Part shown: piece after piece, positions 26,080 through 34,448 of the stretch
Position numbering within the stretch: the stretch's first letter is position 1
Layout of the letters: the number at the start of each line of letters is the position of its first letter
NCBI GenBank assembly: GCA_009380025.1
Contig: WHSP01000006.1
Location: 1-64,000 of the forward strand
DNA from: Gemmatimonas sp.
GTDB lineage: Bacteria; Gemmatimonadota; Gemmatimonadetes; Longimicrobiales; Longimicrobiaceae
Direction of reading: 5' to 3'
DNA length: 64,000 nucleotides
The notes under the pieces: model-generated
The model's input: only the letters and a program-made list of their open reading frames with translations
Databases searched by the model: none
What the model was told of the DNA's origin: nothing
Made by a program: the position numbers and the translations under genes

Positions 26080-26556
26080 CTAATGCCGGCGATCTCTGGA
26101 TCGTGAATCGCGATCGCTTCGCTCACTATTCTCGTTCCGGTCACGGAGGAGGCGCGCCAACCTGTCCTTCTGGGCTTCGGTGAGCACCTCGCCCACCTGC
26201 GCCATCGCGCCCTTGTTGTTCTGGTCGATCTCACGCATCAGCGGGCGCGCTTCCGCGATGTACGACTCGAAAACCGCGTGGTCTTCCGACGACATCTGCC
26301 GACGGGGACCGAGCGCGCGGATCTTCCGTCGGATCTCCATCAGCCGCGTCACCAACGGCTGGTTCTGCTGCTCCAGCGCGAGGTCGATGCTCGTTAGCTC
26401 CTCGACCTGCGCAGCCGTCAAGCCGACCTCCACCTGGAGTTTCACGAGAGTCGTGATGGGGCCTGGATCGTCGGCGTCTCGAGAGTGCTGCTGCCCCTGT
26501 AGATGCGCACTCGTCCCAGTCAGGACGAGAATCGCAATGGTCAGAGAACGGATCAT
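26080..26556 (-). CDS. Periplasmic Spy/CpxP-like (LTXXQ) protein
   Basis: 158 residues. Signal peptide of ~21 residues (IRSLTIAILVLTGTSAHLQG). The mature protein is helical and charged and has two LTxxQ motifs: VGLTAAQVEELTSID and EVLTEAQKDRLARLL, as in Spy, CpxP and ZraP-type chaperones or metal sensors. The C-terminus is a low-complexity Arg/Asp/Ser tail. It is the first gene of a three-gene operon with an ECF sigma factor and a membrane protein, which fits a periplasmic stress-sensing circuit. CnrX-type sensors offer a parallel. Confidence 0.85.
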   Translation of the reverse strand: MIRSLTIAILVLTGTSAHLQGQQHSRDADDPGPITTLVKLQVEVGLTAAQVEELTSIDLALEQQNQPLVTRLMEIRRKIRALGPRRQMSSEDHAVFESYIAEARPLMREIDQNNKGAMAQVGEVLTEAQKDRLARLLRDRNENSERSDRDSRSRDRRH

Positions 26557-26693
26557 TTCCGTTGTTTCTACGTGCTTACGTCACCGTCGCCATGGCCGAA
26601 CCCGGCCGCGGTATAGGTACAGCACGTCGAGCGAGGCCGTTGGCCCGGTGTGGGATCGACGGCCCGGTAGGGAAGCCTGGATCAGGCGAACCC

Positions 26694-27545
26694 TCAACGC
26701 CAGCCGCGATCGGGGCGTCGATCGATCAGGTCCCGAGCCTCTCTCTTGAGAGAGCTCCATCCGTGACGGAACCGATCGGCCAGGTCCCGGTCATAGTTCC
26801 GGCCGAAAGTCCACGGGGATGGCTCGGGGTACGACGAGTCCCGGCGCCTCGAGGCCTCGTAGCGTGGTCGAGCGGGCTCGCTGATCCGCTCGACTACTTC
26901 CTCGACCTCGAGCTCGCGATCGACGTCGAGCCCTGCGTAATCTACTGCGAGATCCGCCTGAGCGATAATCCCGATCAAGCGGCCCGACTCGTCCGTGACA
27001 GGCACGCGCCTCACTCGCTCCCGCTTCATCACGGTGAAAACGTCTCGCACCGACGCACCGCTCCCGACCGTCGCCACGTCGCTCGACATATACTCTCGCA
27101 CCTTTGCCTTTTCCATATTCTTGCCTTCGGCGACGGCGCGAACCGCGATATCGCGGTCGGTGATCACACCCTCCAGGTGGTAACCCTCCAGATCGGATAC
27201 AACGGGGACGATCCCGATATCGAGATCGCGCATCCGCTTGGCGACGTCGGCGAGGCTGGTGTCGCGGGTCACCGCCTCCGGGCCTTCAGTCATGATATCC
27301 CGCACGCACACGCGGTTCACGTTCGAAGGGCCGGTCCCCCAGGGCTCGCCGGTTCGCCAGTCTCTCGAGGTACCGAACCAGTCCGGTCCTCCGCCGAATT
27401 CCGGTGACCGGACCGGCCCCGCACCATATGGCTGGCGAGGGGGGTAATCCGGATACCCATACGCCGACCAGGTTCGTGGATCCCCGTAGGTGCCGCGATC
27501 CCACAATTCGTGGGCACGAGGGTAGCCGAAGCCGTAGCGTCTCAT
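26694..27545 (-). CDS. CBS-domain protein with Tyr/Gly/Pro-rich N-terminus
   Basis: 283 residues; GGAGGGAACC precedes the ATG at 27545. Residues ~80-200 form a CBS pair: VRDIMTEGPEAVTRDTSLAD, IGIVPVVSDLEG, GVITDRDIAVRAVAEGK, then VREYMSSDVATVGSGASVRD, VRRVPVTDESGRLIGIIAQA. The pair should bind adenine nucleotides. The first ~75 residues are low complexity (GFGYPRAHELWDRG, YGYPDYPPRQPYGAG) and resemble surface or phase-separating tails. The last ~60 residues are Arg/Asp-rich (RYEASRRRDSSYPEP, RPDRGWR). The gene stands alone and its partner is unknown. Confidence 0.85.
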   Translation of the reverse strand: MRRYGFGYPRAHELWDRGTYGDPRTWSAYGYPDYPPRQPYGAGPVRSPEFGGGPDWFGTSRDWRTGEPWGTGPSNVNRVCVRDIMTEGPEAVTRDTSLADVAKRMRDLDIGIVPVVSDLEGYHLEGVITDRDIAVRAVAEGKNMEKAKVREYMSSDVATVGSGASVRDVFTVMKRERVRRVPVTDESGRLIGIIAQADLAVDYAGLDVDRELEVEEVVERISEPARPRYEASRRRDSSYPEPSPWTFGRNYDRDLADRFRHGWSSLKREARDLIDRRPDRGWR

Positions 27546-27751
27546 GGTTCCCTCCGGGTGAGCGATCGAAGACCAAAGCCTGCGACAGGGTGCAAGGGAG
27601 ATGCCTCCGATCGGTCGAGCGCACGTCAGGAAGGCACCGCCGCTCGGACGCCGGGTAGTAAGCGCCTCGATCCCCTACTCGAAGCTCGCTCGAAGGCCGT
27701 TGTCCTCAGCCCTCTAGAGCCCGATAACCGATAGCTGAGAGCTTCCTTCTC

Positions 27752-28702
27752 ATGACTGAAGAGCGGCCACGCGTCACCCCTCGCAGAAGCGTCATGGTAC
27801 GTTGGATCCAGCTCGTGTCCGGGCTCTTCTTGTTCGCGTTGGCCATCCCCCTGATGATCCAGAGCGGCCTCGGGCTGGGACCCTGGGACGCATTCCATCT
27901 CGGCCTCCACTACCAGACCGGCATCAGCGTAGGGCTGGCGAGCATCCTGGTCGGCGTGGTGATCGTCGCCGGCAGTTGGTTTCTGCAAATCCGTCCCGGT
28001 CCGGGCACGTTGGCCAATATGGTCTTGATCGGCGTGTTCATCGACCTCTTGCTCCCTCGGGTTCCGTCGGCGTCGCATTGGATAAGCGGCCTGGGATACT
28101 ACCTGGTCGGGATCGTCCTGGTGGGCGTGGCGACGGGGATGTACATCGGCGCGGGACTCGGAAACGGCCCCCGCGATGGTCTGATGGTGGGGATCAGCGC
28201 CGCCCACGGTTGGTCCGTTCGTCGCGTTCGCACCGCGATCGAGATCTCGGCCCTCGCCGGGGGATGGGCGATGGGCGGTACGATCGGGCTCGGGACGATC
28301 CTCTTCGCCCTGACGATCGGCCCGGCGACCCAGCTGGGCCTGGGGCTCTTCGGAGCGCTTCGCGAGTCTCGCGAGCCGGTCGACCCGGACCCGAAGGTCC
28401 GACCGCGGCGGACATGGAGGGCGGGCGGCCTGAGATCAGCCGAGATCCGCGCCGAAGGGGTAGTCGCCGCCGCCCGCCTTCTTGGGTCGCTCCGGCCTCG
28501 CCCTGGAGTAGCTCCCCGAATCCGCACGGGAGATGCGACGGTGGGCCGCGAGACCCTCGAGCAGGAGCTCGGCGACGGCGACCTCGGCAGCGCGATCGTC
28601 CCGCTCGCAGAGATCGGTGACCCGGACGGCCTCCATGAGCCCCGGCACGGAGTCGAGAGCCTGCCAGGAGGCTTCGACGCTGGCGCTGTCCGAAATTCGT
28701 AG
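27752..28702 (+). CDS. YczE/YitT-like membrane protein with unusual C-terminal extension
   Basis: 316 residues. The first ~215 residues are five or six hydrophobic helices with the YczE signature: GLFLFALAIPLMIQSGLGLG, PWDAFHLGLHYQTGISVG, NMVLIGVFIDLLLP, GMYIGAGLGNGPRDGLMVGI, GWAMGGTIGLGTILFALTIG. The family is unclassified, and YczE relatives near siderophore or surfactin genes are membrane proteins of unknown activity. The last ~95 residues (after 28436) lie antisense to the end of the MoxR gene and look non-native (RRTWRAGGLRSAEIRAEG). The original stop may have been lost by deletion or frameshift. Confidence 0.78.
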   Translation: MTEERPRVTPRRSVMVRWIQLVSGLFLFALAIPLMIQSGLGLGPWDAFHLGLHYQTGISVGLASILVGVVIVAGSWFLQIRPGPGTLANMVLIGVFIDLLLPRVPSASHWISGLGYYLVGIVLVGVATGMYIGAGLGNGPRDGLMVGISAAHGWSVRRVRTAIEISALAGGWAMGGTIGLGTILFALTIGPATQLGLGLFGALRESREPVDPDPKVRPRRTWRAGGLRSAEIRAEGVVAAARLLGSLRPRPGVAPRIRTGDATVGRETLEQELGDGDLGSAIVPLAEIGDPDGLHEPRHGVESLPGGFDAGAVRNS

Positions 28703-29896
28703 GACGCCACCGCCGTCGAAGTACTCGACGGTTTCTTCGAAGTCGTCGGCTTCGGAAACCGTGTCGAAAAGCTCGCGGGCGGCCGCTGCGACGAGGTCTC
28801 GCGCGATCGATTCAGCACCCTGCAACTCGCCTTCGTACTCCAGCTCCATCTTACCGGTCATCGCCGGTAGAGCGGCATAGATGTCGGCGATACGCGGGAG
28901 GATACGATCTTCACCGGTCCGTAGAGCCCTTCGTTCGGCGTTCGCGACGGTCGTTTCGAGAACCGTGATCGGCATTCGCTGCGAAACGCCACTCCGCCTG
29001 TCGATCCTCTTGTCCTCGCGCGCCAGGAACGCGACCCGCTCGATGAGCTCCGCCAGAAAGGGAACGATGCGAACCTCAGTGCCATCACGAGCCGTCCAGG
29101 CCTCCTGGCGCGTGATCGCCATCCCGTCTTCCGGCGTTCGGGGATAGTGGGTCTGGATCTCAGCGCCGATCCGATCCTTGAGCGGCGTGACGATCTTCCC
29201 TCGGGCCGTATAATCCTCCGGGTTGGCGCTGAACACCAACATCACGTCCAGCGACAACCGGACCGGGTAGCCTTTGATCTGAACGTCGCCTTCCTGCATC
29301 ACGTTGAAGAGGGCGACCTGCACCTTGCCGGAGAGATCCGGCAGCTCGTTGATGGCGAAGATGCCCCGATTCGCTCGCGGCAGCAGACCGAAATGGATGG
29401 AGAGCTCATCCGATAGTAGGTGCCCGCCTCGCGCGGCCCGAATCGGGTCCATGTCACCGACCAGGTCGGCCACCGTCACATCCGGGGTCGCAAGCTTCTC
29501 GACGTACCGGGCGTCGCGCCCTACCCATGCGATCGGTGCGTCGTCTCCCTGCTCCTCGACCAACTGACGCCCAAACCGCGATATCGGTGCGAACGGATCG
29601 TCGTTCACCTCCGATCCCGCGAGTACCGGGATCTCGGGGTCGAGCAGATCGACCATCTGACGCAGAATCCTGCTCTTCGCCTGTCCGCGAAGACCGAGCA
29701 GAATGAAATTGTGCCGACCCAGTATCGCATTCGCGAGCGCCGGTACCACCGTTTCCTCGTACCCGACGATCCCCGGGAGGAGATCGCCTTTGCCGCGAAG
29801 CCGTGAAGCCAGGTTCTCTCGCAACTCCGTCTTGACCCCTCGGGTACGGTAGCCGGAGTCTCGGAGGGCGCCAAGTGTGCTGGGTCTGGAGCTCAT
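28436..29896 (-). CDS. MoxR/magnesium-chelatase-type AAA+ ATPase
   Basis: 486 residues from the ATG at 29896; ATGs at 29911 and further upstream are open. AAA+ core: the Walker A position is GLRGQAKS, which departs from GxxGxGKS, as in the magnesium-chelatase/sigma-54-like subgroup. RGGHLLSDELSIHFGLLPRA, NRGIFAINELPDLSGKVQVA, LFNVMQEGDVQIKGYPV and LVFSANPEDYTARGKIVTPL, KDRIGAEIQTHYP follow. The C-terminal part is helical and acidic. Such ATPases remodel proteins, often with a VWA partner, but no VWA gene is visible within the window. It is divergent from lon. Confidence 0.88.
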   Translation of the reverse strand: MSSRPSTLGALRDSGYRTRGVKTELRENLASRLRGKGDLLPGIVGYEETVVPALANAILGRHNFILLGLRGQAKSRILRQMVDLLDPEIPVLAGSEVNDDPFAPISRFGRQLVEEQGDDAPIAWVGRDARYVEKLATPDVTVADLVGDMDPIRAARGGHLLSDELSIHFGLLPRANRGIFAINELPDLSGKVQVALFNVMQEGDVQIKGYPVRLSLDVMLVFSANPEDYTARGKIVTPLKDRIGAEIQTHYPRTPEDGMAITRQEAWTARDGTEVRIVPFLAELIERVAFLAREDKRIDRRSGVSQRMPITVLETTVANAERRALRTGEDRILPRIADIYAALPAMTGKMELEYEGELQGAESIARDLVAAAARELFDTVSEADDFEETVEYFDGGGVLRISDSASVEASWQALDSVPGLMEAVRVTDLCERDDRAAEVAVAELLLEGLAAHRRISRADSGSYSRARPERPKKAGGGDYPFGADLG

Positions 29897-29944
29897 CAGG
29901 TATGCTTGCATAGAGTGCGGAGGTCGTTCCGCGCCCCTCGCCAC

Positions 29945-30363
29945 CAGGCGCCGCGGTGCGGTTCAGGTATTCGGCTTGTCGACGCTCTCGGCGACAGTCT
30001 AGCTTACCCACGTGTCACTCGGGCCGCAAACCCACCGCGAACGACGTACACGCGGCTGGGCCGCCGGGTCGTCTTTTCCCTGCCGTAACGGCACGAACGT
30101 GCCGGAGCGACAGCTTCCCCCGACTCGGGCTCGCCGTATCGGCAGGCTCGGTTCCGATGACCCAAATTCCTATGAAGTATTGGACTTAGCAGGGCACATC
30201 CGGGCTGGGCACGGGTATCCAGACCTTGGCAAAGATGCTGCTTCATCCAAGCGTCGCTACGTCACATCGCAATTGGTCTCAGCGTTCTCCCCGCGGCGCC
30301 GCACGCCGGAGGGGCAGTTCGGTTCGCGCTGAGTTGCTAGTCGCAATAATGAGAGAGTGAGAC
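29945..30363. other. Divergent intergenic region between the MoxR-type gene and lon
   Basis: About 420 bases that must carry two promoters. I see no CIRCE-like inverted repeat and no clear heat-shock boxes. No gene or repeat is supported here. Confidence 0.4.
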
Positions 30364-32901
30364 ATGAGCGAACGAGTCATGTTGCCGGTACTCCCCCTGC
30401 GGGAGACCGTGATATTTCCCGGAGTCGCGGTCCCGATCTCGGCCGGTCGGCCGGGCACTCTGCTGGCGGTGGAGGCTGCGTTGAAGGCGGACCGTCAGCT
30501 CTTCGCGGTCGCCCAGCAGGAGAATCGGGACGAAGTGGAGGCGGACAACCTGTACACGATCGGAACGATCGTGCGGATTGCCCAGGTGCAGCGCGGCGTT
30601 GGCGGGATGCAGCTGCTCATCCAGGGGGAGAGCAGGGCAATGGCGTTGGGCTACAAGGAGGACGAGGATAAGGGGTTGGTCGCCGCGGTGCGGCGGATGG
30701 CCGAAATCCCTCCCGCCGCGCCAGACGATCCGGCCTTTCAGGCACTGCACCGGGAGTTTCGGGATCGGTCGGCGGAGCTGGGCCGGCGGCGGGGAATTCC
30801 GTCGGAGATGCTGCAGCAGTTTCTGAACGGAGTGACGGAGCCAGGCCCGTTTGCCGACCTGGTTGCGTTCTACATCGAGGCGGACACGGCGACGAAGCAA
30901 AAGATCCTGGAGGTCGTCGGGGTCGAGGAGCGCCTTCGCGGGTTGCTCGTGCAGGTGCAGCGGCAACTCACGCTGCTGGAGGCCCAGGAAGACATCCAGC
31001 AGCAGGTTCAGGAAGAGCTGGGCGAGCGCCAGCGGGAGATGCTGCTGCGCGAGCAGATGAAGGCGATTCAGCGGGAGCTCGGCGAGGATGCCGAGGAGCA
31101 CGAGGTAGACGAGCTCAGAGAGCGTCTCGACGCGCTCGAGCTTGCGGAAGGCGCGCGTGAGGAGGTCGAGCGTGAGCTCGGGCGACTCGAACGGACCAGT
31201 CCGCAGAGCGCCGAGTACCAGGTGATCCGCACCTATCTGGAAACGGTCGCTGACCTACCCTGGAACACTCGCACCGAAGATAAGCTGGAGCTCGCCGCCG
31301 CGGAGCACATCCTCGACGACGATCACTACGGCCTCCAGGACGTCAAGGACCGCGTGCTCGAGTTTCTCGCGGTGCGGCAGCTCGCCGCTCGCCGCGCCGC
31401 CGAAGAGGTGGAGCCGGAGGAGACCGCCGAAGAATCGCACCACGACGAAAAAGAGGAGCAGCAGGCGAAGGCGCGGGCCACCGCCAAGGGGCCAATCCTT
31501 CTCTTCGCCGGCCCCCCGGGGGTCGGGAAAACCTCCATCGCCAAGAGTATCGCCCGCGCGCTCGGCCGGAAGTACGTGCGCCTCGCACTCGGCGGCGTGC
31601 GCGACGAAGCCGACATCCGCGGCCACCGCCGAACCTACGTGGGCGCGATGCCGGGACGCATCATCCAGGCGCTCAAGACTGCCAAGTCGCGTAACCCGGT
31701 CATCCTTCTCGATGAGGTCGACAAGCTCGGCGTCTCCATGCAGGGAGATCCGTCGAGCGCTCTCCTCGAGGTCCTCGATCCCGCGCAGAATCACGAGTTC
31801 ACTGACCACTACCTGGGCGTGCAGTTCGACCTGTCGGAAGTCTTGTTCATTGCAACGGCCAACTATACGACCGGGATACCGGCTCCGCTCTACGACCGAA
31901 TGGAACCGGTCGAGTTCCGTGGATATACGGAGCAGGAGAAGAAGGAGATAGCGGAGCGGTACCTGATTCCACGGCAGCGGGAGGAAGCGGGTCTGGAGGC
32001 GAAGGAGCTGAAGATCACGGAGGAGGCGCTGCGGCTGGTGATCTCGTCGTACACGCGGGAGGCGGGGGTTCGGCAGCTGGAACGAGAGATCGGAAAGGTA
32101 TCGCGGAAGGCCGCCCGTCGGATCGCGGCGGGACGATCGAAGCGCGTCCGGGTAACGGACAAGCTGATCCGGAATCTATTGGGTCGCTCGCGAGTGCATC
32201 CGGAGAAGGCGGGAATGGAGCACCTGATCGGGGTAGCGACGGGGATGTATTACACTCCGATGGGTGGGGACATCATGTTCATCGAGGTGAGTGCACAGCG
32301 GCACAACCCGTTGTCGGGGAGCCCGTCGAGCGATGCGGAGGACGGACTGAGGGGGACGGGTTCGCTGGTGCTGACGGGACAGCTCGGTGACGTGATGAAG
32401 GAATCGGCCAGAGCGGCGTTGACGTACGCACGAGCGCACGCGGGTCGGTTCGGGCTGGATCCGCGCAAGGCGTGGGGTTCTGAGGTTCACATTCACGTAC
32501 CGGCCGGGGCGGTTCCGAAGGATGGGCCGTCGGCGGGCGTGGCGATGACGACGGCGCTCGTATCGGCACTTTCCGACCGACCGCTGCGTTCGGACGTGGC
32601 GATGACCGGCGAGGTGACGCTGACTGGGAGGGTTCTGCCCATCGGCGGGGTGAAGGAGAAGCTGCTGGGCGCCTACCGCGCTGGCATCAGGACAATCATC
32701 CTGCCGGAGGACAACGAGCCGGATCTCGAGGATCTTCCGGCCGAAGTGGTGGACGCCCTCGAGGTTCATCCGGTCGCTACGATCGATCAGGCGCTGGCGA
32801 TTGCCCTCGAAGGGGCGTCGTTCGCGGACGGGAACCTGCGGTTTCCAACCGCGGCCTTGCCGCTAGCGCGTGCGGAGTCGCAGCTTCACCGTCCTCGCTG
32901 A
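30364..32901 (+). CDS. lon: ATP-dependent Lon protease
   Basis: 845 residues. It degrades misfolded and regulatory proteins in the cytoplasm. The N-terminal substrate domain (MLPVLPLRETVIFPGVAVPI) is followed by a coiled-coil region rich in Glu and Gln, then the AAA+ module (GPPGVGKTSIAKSIARALGR, VILLDEVDKLG, LEVLDPAQNHEFTDHYLGV) and the protease domain with the Ser-Lys dyad in KDGPSAGVAMTTALVSAL and GGVKEKLLGAYRAGI. One oddity is a ~25-residue charged insert (EETAEESHHDEKEEQQAKAR) just before the Walker A region at ~residue 360, where most Lon proteins have only a short linker. A terminator follows at 32943. Confidence 0.96.
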   Translation: MSERVMLPVLPLRETVIFPGVAVPISAGRPGTLLAVEAALKADRQLFAVAQQENRDEVEADNLYTIGTIVRIAQVQRGVGGMQLLIQGESRAMALGYKEDEDKGLVAAVRRMAEIPPAAPDDPAFQALHREFRDRSAELGRRRGIPSEMLQQFLNGVTEPGPFADLVAFYIEADTATKQKILEVVGVEERLRGLLVQVQRQLTLLEAQEDIQQQVQEELGERQREMLLREQMKAIQRELGEDAEEHEVDELRERLDALELAEGAREEVERELGRLERTSPQSAEYQVIRTYLETVADLPWNTRTEDKLELAAAEHILDDDHYGLQDVKDRVLEFLAVRQLAARRAAEEVEPEETAEESHHDEKEEQQAKARATAKGPILLFAGPPGVGKTSIAKSIARALGRKYVRLALGGVRDEADIRGHRRTYVGAMPGRIIQALKTAKSRNPVILLDEVDKLGVSMQGDPSSALLEVLDPAQNHEFTDHYLGVQFDLSEVLFIATANYTTGIPAPLYDRMEPVEFRGYTEQEKKEIAERYLIPRQREEAGLEAKELKITEEALRLVISSYTREAGVRQLEREIGKVSRKAARRIAAGRSKRVRVTDKLIRNLLGRSRVHPEKAGMEHLIGVATGMYYTPMGGDIMFIEVSAQRHNPLSGSPSSDAEDGLRGTGSLVLTGQLGDVMKESARAALTYARAHAGRFGLDPRKAWGSEVHIHVPAGAVPKDGPSAGVAMTTALVSALSDRPLRSDVAMTGEVTLTGRVLPIGGVKEKLLGAYRAGIRTIILPEDNEPDLEDLPAEVVDALEVHPVATIDQALAIALEGASFADGNLRFPTAALPLARAESQLHRPR

Positions 32902-32942
32902 GGCGTAGCGTACGCGCTAGGCTTCGGATGTGGTGGAGCGAG

Positions 32943-32976
32943 GCTCTCCGATGGTGACAATCATCGGAGAGCTTCT
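32943..32976 (+). terminator. Intrinsic terminator after lon
   Basis: GCTCTCCGATG (32943-32953) pairs perfectly with CATCGGAGAGC (32962-32972) over an 8-base loop and is followed by TTCT. It lies 42 bases after the lon stop. Confidence 0.7.
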
Positions 32977-33097
32977 GCGCTCGTGGCCAAGCCGGCAAGA
33001 CCGCGAAGGGACTGCGACCGCGGGCGTTTGTCCGCCGAGCGGCGGCATGGCGGAGCCTCGAAGGAACCGGATTCCCGCACGCTGAAGAGGAGGGGGC

Positions 33098-34078
33098 ATG
33101 AGGGCGATCGTGATCACCGAGCCAGGCAGTGCCGAGGTGCTCGAGGAAGAAGAGCGGCCGATCCCCGAGCCGCGAGCATCACAGATCCGGGTGCGAGTCA
33201 AGACGTCGGGGCTCAATCGTGCTGACCTCTTGCAGCGTCGCGGAATGTACCCGCCACCCAATGGGGCCCCGGCCGACATCCCAGGTCTCGAGTATGCCGG
33301 TGAAGTCGAGGCGGTAGGCCCGGGCGCTGGTCTCTGGGCGGTCGGGAGCCGGGTCATGGGCATCGTCGGGGGCGGGAGCTACGCCGAGTTCCTCTGCGTC
33401 CACGAACGGGAGGCGATCCGAATCCCGCACGGGCTGGACTGGGATGATGCTGCGGCGATTCCGGAGGCCTTCCTGACGGCCTACGACGCCCTGTTCCGAC
33501 AGATGGACCTCGAAGCGAGTGAGAGGGTTCTCATCCATGCCGTCGGCAGCGGCGTCGGAACGGCCGCTGTGCAGCTCGCTCGTGCCTTCGGCGCGATTAC
33601 CTATGGCACGTCGAGGACGCCCGAGAAGCTGGATGCCGCGAAGAAACTCGGCCTGCAGCATGGGTTCGATGCTTCGGACGACGACTGGGTCGAGAAGGCG
33701 AAAGCTGCGACCGACGGCGAGGGAATCAACGTCGTGCTGGATCTGGTCGGCGGCCACTACGTCCCCCTCAACCTTCGGCTGTTGGCGCCTCGAGGCCGCG
33801 CCATAATCGTCGGAACCATCGCGGGCTCCCGGGCCGAGGTCGACTTTCGCGTCGTTATGCAGAAACGACTGCGAATCGCCGGAACCGTTCTCCGTTCGCG
33901 GCCGCTCGAGGAGAAGATCCAGCTGGCACGCGAGTTTTCCGACTCGGTTCTGCCCCTCTTCTCGTCCGGGCAGCTCCGGCCCGTCATCGATCGAGTCTAC
34001 CCCTTCGCCGAGGTCGTCGAGGCTCACCGCGCGATGGAGGAGAACCGGAGCTTCGGGAAGATCGTTCTCAAGTGGTAG
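33098..34078 (+). CDS. Zinc-independent NAD(P)H-quinone oxidoreductase (QOR/PIG3 type)
   Basis: 326 residues; GAGGAGGGGG immediately precedes the ATG at 33098. Medium-chain dehydrogenase/reductase fold: MRAIVITEPGSAEVLEEEER, SGLNRADLLQRRGMYPPPNG, IPGLEYAGEVEAVGPG, SYAEFLCVHEREAIRIP, then the nucleotide-binding VLIHAVGSGVGTAAVQLARA and LDLVGGHYVPLNLRLLAPRG, ending FGKIVLKW. RADLLQRRGxYPPP and PEAFLTAYDALF are hallmarks of the PIG3 branch, which reduces quinones or activated alkenes with NADPH and has no catalytic zinc. It is not visibly linked to its neighbours. Confidence 0.92.
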   Translation: MRAIVITEPGSAEVLEEEERPIPEPRASQIRVRVKTSGLNRADLLQRRGMYPPPNGAPADIPGLEYAGEVEAVGPGAGLWAVGSRVMGIVGGGSYAEFLCVHEREAIRIPHGLDWDDAAAIPEAFLTAYDALFRQMDLEASERVLIHAVGSGVGTAAVQLARAFGAITYGTSRTPEKLDAAKKLGLQHGFDASDDDWVEKAKAATDGEGINVVLDLVGGHYVPLNLRLLAPRGRAIIVGTIAGSRAEVDFRVVMQKRLRIAGTVLRSRPLEEKIQLAREFSDSVLPLFSSGQLRPVIDRVYPFAEVVEAHRAMEENRSFGKIVLKW

Positions 34079-34081
34079 GTA

Positions 34082-34113
34082 AATCGGTGACCGACAACCG
34101 GTAACCGGTTCGC
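34082..34113. repeat. Short CCGGTAACCGGTT repeat
   Basis: CCGACAACCGGTAACCGGTT belongs to the short intergenic repeat family also seen at 13162, 23008 and 38330. It is directly followed by MITE-like copy C. Confidence 0.45.
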
Positions 34114-34124
34114 CATCTGATCTC

Positions 34125-34240
34125 CACGAAGGCCGTTGATAACTCGCGCAGCTCTGCGTTGCGCTTCCTCGTCGCGCGCCTTGATCTGCACGATTTCTCT
34201 TCGGCCTTCGTGGAAGCCTGATTGTCAACAGCCTTCTAGG
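34125..34240 (-). repeat. MITE-like dispersed repeat, copy C
   Basis: Read on the minus strand it begins GAAGGCTGTTGACAATCAGG and ends GAGTTATCAACGGCCTTC, giving near-perfect inverted ends (consensus GAAGGCCGTTGATAA). The interior GAAGGCCGAAGAGAAATCGT, GCAGATCAAGGCGCGCGACG and AGGAAGCGCAACGCAGAGCT closely matches copy B. At ~116 bases it is the shortest and cleanest copy and best defines the unit. Confidence 0.72.
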
Positions 34241-34448
34241 GGAACACCCTGGAACCACCGAGGTAACACACACCCCCGACCGAAGAACGGAACGGACGGT
34301 GCGTGGATGCCACCGGGACCGGTTCGTTCGATTTTGGCGTGCAAGGGAGTGGCTGAACGGCAGAGGTCTTGCAGAATGTTGGCAGGTAGTGTCCCCCTGC
34401 GTGCTACGCCAATTGGCGGGCACGCGCTTACGCGGTTAGCGATCGAAT
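34241..34448. other. Upstream region of rpoD
   Basis: About 210 bases before the sigma-factor gene. GCCAATTGGC is a small palindrome near 34407. I see no clear promoter boxes and no ribosome site close to the ATG at 34449. Confidence 0.3.

Noticed and set aside
27590-27722. Possible fourth MITE-like copy (GAAGGCCGTTGTC, CAGCCCTCTAG)
   Set aside because: Only ~25 bases near one end resemble the family; the core is absent, so chance is likely.
29945-30363. Heat-shock promoter or CIRCE element before lon
   Set aside because: No inverted repeat or convincing sigma-32 boxes could be found.
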